Assembly (NCBI GenBank): GCA_927798255.1
Contig: CAKMMH010000073.1
Coordinates: 1 to 8,237 of the forward strand
From: an uncultured bacterium
GTDB lineage: Bacteria > Bdellovibrionota_C > UBA2361 > CAKMMH01
DNA length: 8,237 bases
Direction: 5' to 3'
Part shown: in pieces, positions 6,587 to 8,237 of the stretch
How positions within the stretch are numbered: the stretch's first letter is position 1
Layout of the letters: the number at the start of each line of letters is the position of its first letter
Made by a program: the position numbers and the translations under genes
The notes under the pieces: generated by a model
What the model was told of the DNA's origin: nothing
Databases searched by the model: none
The model's input: only the letters and a program-made list of their open reading frames with translations

Positions 6587-7750
6587 TTATAAATTTTTCC
6601 CTATTTCATATAAAGAAGATAAAACTTCTTTTGTAGGTTTAAATTTACAAGAAACAGGTTCTTTTAAAATAGAAAAATTCATTCTTTCAAAATATTCTGT
6701 AATTTTTTTAACATTTATTGGAGCCCAACCATAAGAACCAAAAGCAAAAGCAATCTTGTTTAAAGGTTTTAATCCTTCTAAATAAGTAAGAGCGCTTGCT
6801 ACTGTTGGTAAAATATTAGAATTAAGAGTAGGGGAACCAACAAATATATATTTTGCGTCAATTGCTTCAGTTGCGACAATTGTGTTATGTGTAGTTTTTA
6901 AATTACAAACTTTAATTTCTAGATCTTTATTTGTCATTAATCCATCTATTAAACTTCTTGCCATTTTATCAGTGCTTTGCCACATAGAATCATAAATAAT
7001 AACAGCTTTTTCTTTATTTTTACCATTTGCAAAGTCGCTATAAAGAGACAGCATTTCGTTTATGTATTTTTTAAGTATTAATCCATGGCTATTTGCAACA
7101 ATTTCAATTTCAAGTTTTTTAAGTTTTTCTAAAGTGTTTAAAACTTGTCTTGAATATGGCATTACGATATTTGCATAGTATTTTCTTGCTTCATATAAAA
7201 GCGTATCAAGGCTTTCTTCGTAATCAAATGTATAAGATGATGCGTAATGTTGCCCGAGAATATCCATTGAAAATAAGAGTTTTTGTTTTGGAAGATAAGT
7301 TACCATTGATTCTGGCCAGTGAACCATAGGAGTATCATAAAAATAAAGAGTGTTATCTCCAATATTTAAACTTTCGCCATCTTTAACAATTTGAAATTTC
7401 CAATTTGTTGTATCAAAATAAAGTGATAAAGTGTCTTTGCATTTTTGATTACAAAGTAATATAGCATTTGGATATTTTTCTATAACATAGGAAAGGGCGC
7501 TGGAGTGATCAGGTTCGGCGTGATTACAAACAATATAATCAAGAGTTGTAGCTCCTAGTGTATCCAAAATATTTTTTAAAAATTCATCTTTAAATAAGTA
7601 TTTTACAGAATCAATTAATGCATTTTTTTTATCTTTTATAATGTATGAATTATAAGTAGAACCATTTTGTGTTTCATAACCGTGAAAGTCTCTAACATTC
7701 CAGTCTTTTATGCCAACTAAGTAAACATTTTGAGTAATATTTTTTATCAT
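6587..7750 (-). CDS. fprA: Class A flavodiiron protein (A-type flavoprotein, O2/NO reductase)
   Basis: This 387-residue cytoplasmic enzyme reduces O2 to water and/or NO to N2O at a di-iron centre with FMN as electron relay, protecting anaerobes. The N-terminal metallo-beta-lactamase-like domain (1-~245) carries the full iron ligand set: H77, E79, D81 and H82 in HAEPDHSS, H144 in MVHWPESM, D163 in SMDILGQHY and H222 in NSHG. The C-terminal flavodoxin domain (~248-387) shows the FMN phosphate loop YDSMWQSTDKMA (253-264), GSPTLNSNILP (305-315) and FGSYGWAP (337-344). There is no rubredoxin or flavin-reductase extension, so it needs a separate electron donor; cyanobacterial Flv proteins differ in having the extension. 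A ribosome-binding AAGGA lies eight bases before the ATG and a strong promoter lies upstream. It leads the operon with lipB and rsmD. Whether O2 or NO is preferred cannot be read from the sequence. Confidence 0.96.
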   Translation of the reverse strand: MIKNITQNVYLVGIKDWNVRDFHGYETQNGSTYNSYIIKDKKNALIDSVKYLFKDEFLKNILDTLGATTLDYIVCNHAEPDHSSALSYVIEKYPNAILLCNQKCKDTLSLYFDTTNWKFQIVKDGESLNIGDNTLYFYDTPMVHWPESMVTYLPKQKLLFSMDILGQHYASSYTFDYEESLDTLLYEARKYYANIVMPYSRQVLNTLEKLKKLEIEIVANSHGLILKKYINEMLSLYSDFANGKNKEKAVIIYDSMWQSTDKMARSLIDGLMTNKDLEIKVCNLKTTHNTIVATEAIDAKYIFVGSPTLNSNILPTVASALTYLEGLKPLNKIAFAFGSYGWAPINVKKITEYFERMNFSILKEPVSCKFKPTKEVLSSLYEIGKNL

Positions 7751-7781
7751 TTTTTATTTCCTTAAAAAGAGTTTTTTTCTG

Positions 7782-7810
7782 ATTATAGAAAATGAAAATA
7801 AATATAACAA
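7782..7810 (-). promoter_or_regulatory. Sigma70-type promoter of the fprA-lipB-rsmD operon
   Basis: On the minus strand, TTGTTA (7805-7810) is followed after exactly 17 bases by a perfect TATAAT (7782-7787). Transcription would begin about 25 bases before the ATG at 7750, and the AAGGA ribosome-binding site (7759-7763) falls inside the short leader. No clear operator overlaps it, although the surrounding DNA is very A+T rich. Confidence 0.7.
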
Positions 7811-7917
7811 TGAATACAGAAAAATTTTTTGCGATAATTAAAAAAATATTATTTATTAGTGAATTAATTTAAGAAATGATAATTTAGAAATTTTGAAAAA
7901 AGTGAATATGTGATATC

Positions 7918-8002
7918 TAAAAGATCGCTTTGAAACCATCGTTAAATAACACTTTAAAGGTAACCTAAAATAACCTTAAAAGCGAATCTTTTAAATTTTT
8001 TT
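7918..8002 (+). other. Bulged inverted repeat followed by a T-run (possible small-RNA 3' end or terminator)
   Basis: TAAAAGATCGCTTT (7918-7931) pairs with 7979-7993 with a single bulged A. The 47-base interior holds a smaller dyad AAGGT/ACCTT (7957-7961/7973-7977). Seven T residues at 7996-8002 follow the right arm on the plus strand, as at a terminator, yet no plus-strand gene lies upstream. A weak promoter-like pair, TTGAAA (7893-7898) and TATCTA (7914-7919) with a short 15-base spacer, sits just before the left arm. Confidence 0.3.
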
Positions 8003-8067
8003 GTTTGTAAATTAACCTTTTAAATAACCGCTACTTAAGCGTAGCAAACTATAGCACGGAGACCAAA

Positions 8068-8234
8068 CTTGAGGGGGAAGAGGATAAAGACGAGCTTAAA
8101 GTCACTGACTTTTAAACGCTTTTACACAGCCTTGCTAAGGATTAAATCCAAAGTTTACTATGTAAAAAGCGCTCTTGTTTGTCAGTAAGCTCGTTTTTAG
8201 CGCAGAAAAAGAACTTTTCCTCTTCCCCCACAAG
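8068..8234. repeat. ~167-bp element closed by 17-nt inverted repeats (MITE-like or structured RNA)
   Basis: The ends CTTGAGGGGGAAGAGGA (8068-8084) and 8218-8234 are complementary at 16 of 17 positions (one A-A mismatch). Nested within are further collinear stems: CGAGCTTA (8091-8098) with 8186-8193, CTGAC (8105-8109) with 8181-8185, and CGCTTTTAC (8117-8125) with 8162-8171 with one extra A. A local hairpin CCTT/AAGG (8130-8133/8137-8140) sits at the apex. The whole can fold as one long rod with a large asymmetric bulge on the right side. No reading frame is present. It could be a small non-autonomous mobile element with terminal inverted repeats, an intergenic palindromic repeat, or a structured RNA. 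Only three bases remain beyond the right end, so a target-site duplication cannot be tested. Confidence 0.6.
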
Positions 8235-8237
8235 CCC

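Larger units (their letters stand above)
7811..8237. other. Gene-free region with several inverted repeats, running to the window edge
   Basis: Neither strand has a reading frame here that I can support. The left part (7811-7917) is plain A+T-rich DNA upstream of the fprA promoter. From 7918 onward there are three sets of inverted repeats: a bulged stem at 7918-7993, a small perfect hairpin GCTAC/GTAGC (8030-8034/8041-8045), and the large element at 8068-8234. The heptamer AAATAAC occurs three times (7944, 7968, 8022) at uneven spacing. I could not match the region to tmRNA, RNase P RNA, SRP RNA or a tRNA by their conserved segments. Confidence 0.6.

Noticed and set aside
7942..8029. CRISPR-like or iteron array from the repeated AAATAAC heptamer
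   Set aside because: Only three short copies at uneven spacing, with no conserved longer repeat; expected by chance in such AT-rich DNA.
8041..8237. tmRNA, RNase P RNA, SRP RNA or 6S RNA gene
   Set aside because: The conserved segments of tmRNA, RNase P RNA and SRP RNA are absent on both strands; the rod-like fold vaguely recalls 6S RNA but gives no sequence support.
8041..8237. Retron or other reverse-transcriptase-linked non-coding RNA
   Set aside because: Nested inverted repeats alone are not enough, and no reverse transcriptase or partner gene is in the window.

Overview
The window is AT-rich bacterial DNA with short intergenic gaps, and its proteins are rich in Lys, Asn and Ile. It carries eight recognisable protein genes plus structured non-coding DNA. 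Two gene contents fit an anaerobic or microaerophilic life: a class A flavodiiron protein with no rubredoxin or flavin-reductase extension, and an Feo ferrous-iron transporter. Together with an RsmD whose motif IV reads APPQY, this makes a gut relative of the Cyanobacteria (Vampirovibrionia/'Melainabacteria', Gastranaerophilales) my best guess. That is a weak inference; a low-GC clostridial lineage is not excluded.

Layout. At the left edge, the 3' end of a plus-strand UDP-sugar 6-dehydrogenase (1-396) converges on a minus-strand pair, a fused feoA-feoB iron transporter (4156-1769) followed by a class I aminotransferase (1747-542). Between the convergent ends lies a GC-rich nested palindrome of about 130 bp (425-555). 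A 132-bp divergent intergenic region (4157-4288) separates feoAB from two plus-strand genes: a tail-anchored J-domain protein (4289-4873) and an unrecognised 108-residue protein (4983-5309) whose C-terminus resembles the flagellin D0 tail. A perfect 14-bp hairpin (5319-5352) separates these from a convergent minus-strand operon, fprA-lipB-rsmD (7750-5363), with gaps of 4 and 11 bp and a good sigma70-type promoter at 7782-7810. The last ~490 bp (7751-8237) hold no gene I can support. They carry that promoter, a bulged hairpin followed by a T-run (7918-8002), and a ~167-bp element closed by 17-nt inverted repeats (8068-8234).

How the genes relate. FeoAB imports Fe(II); the flavodiiron protein removes O2 or NO using a di-iron centre and FMN; LipB supplies lipoyl groups to 2-oxoacid dehydrogenase or glycine-cleavage complexes; RsmD modifies 16S rRNA. 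They do not form one obvious pathway, and most of the window is ordinary housekeeping. The parts worth a second look are the two palindromic elements, the structured intergenic DNA at the right end, and the small flagellin-tail-like protein with a weak sigma28-like promoter match. I see no CRISPR array, transposase, tRNA, rRNA or clear defence system.
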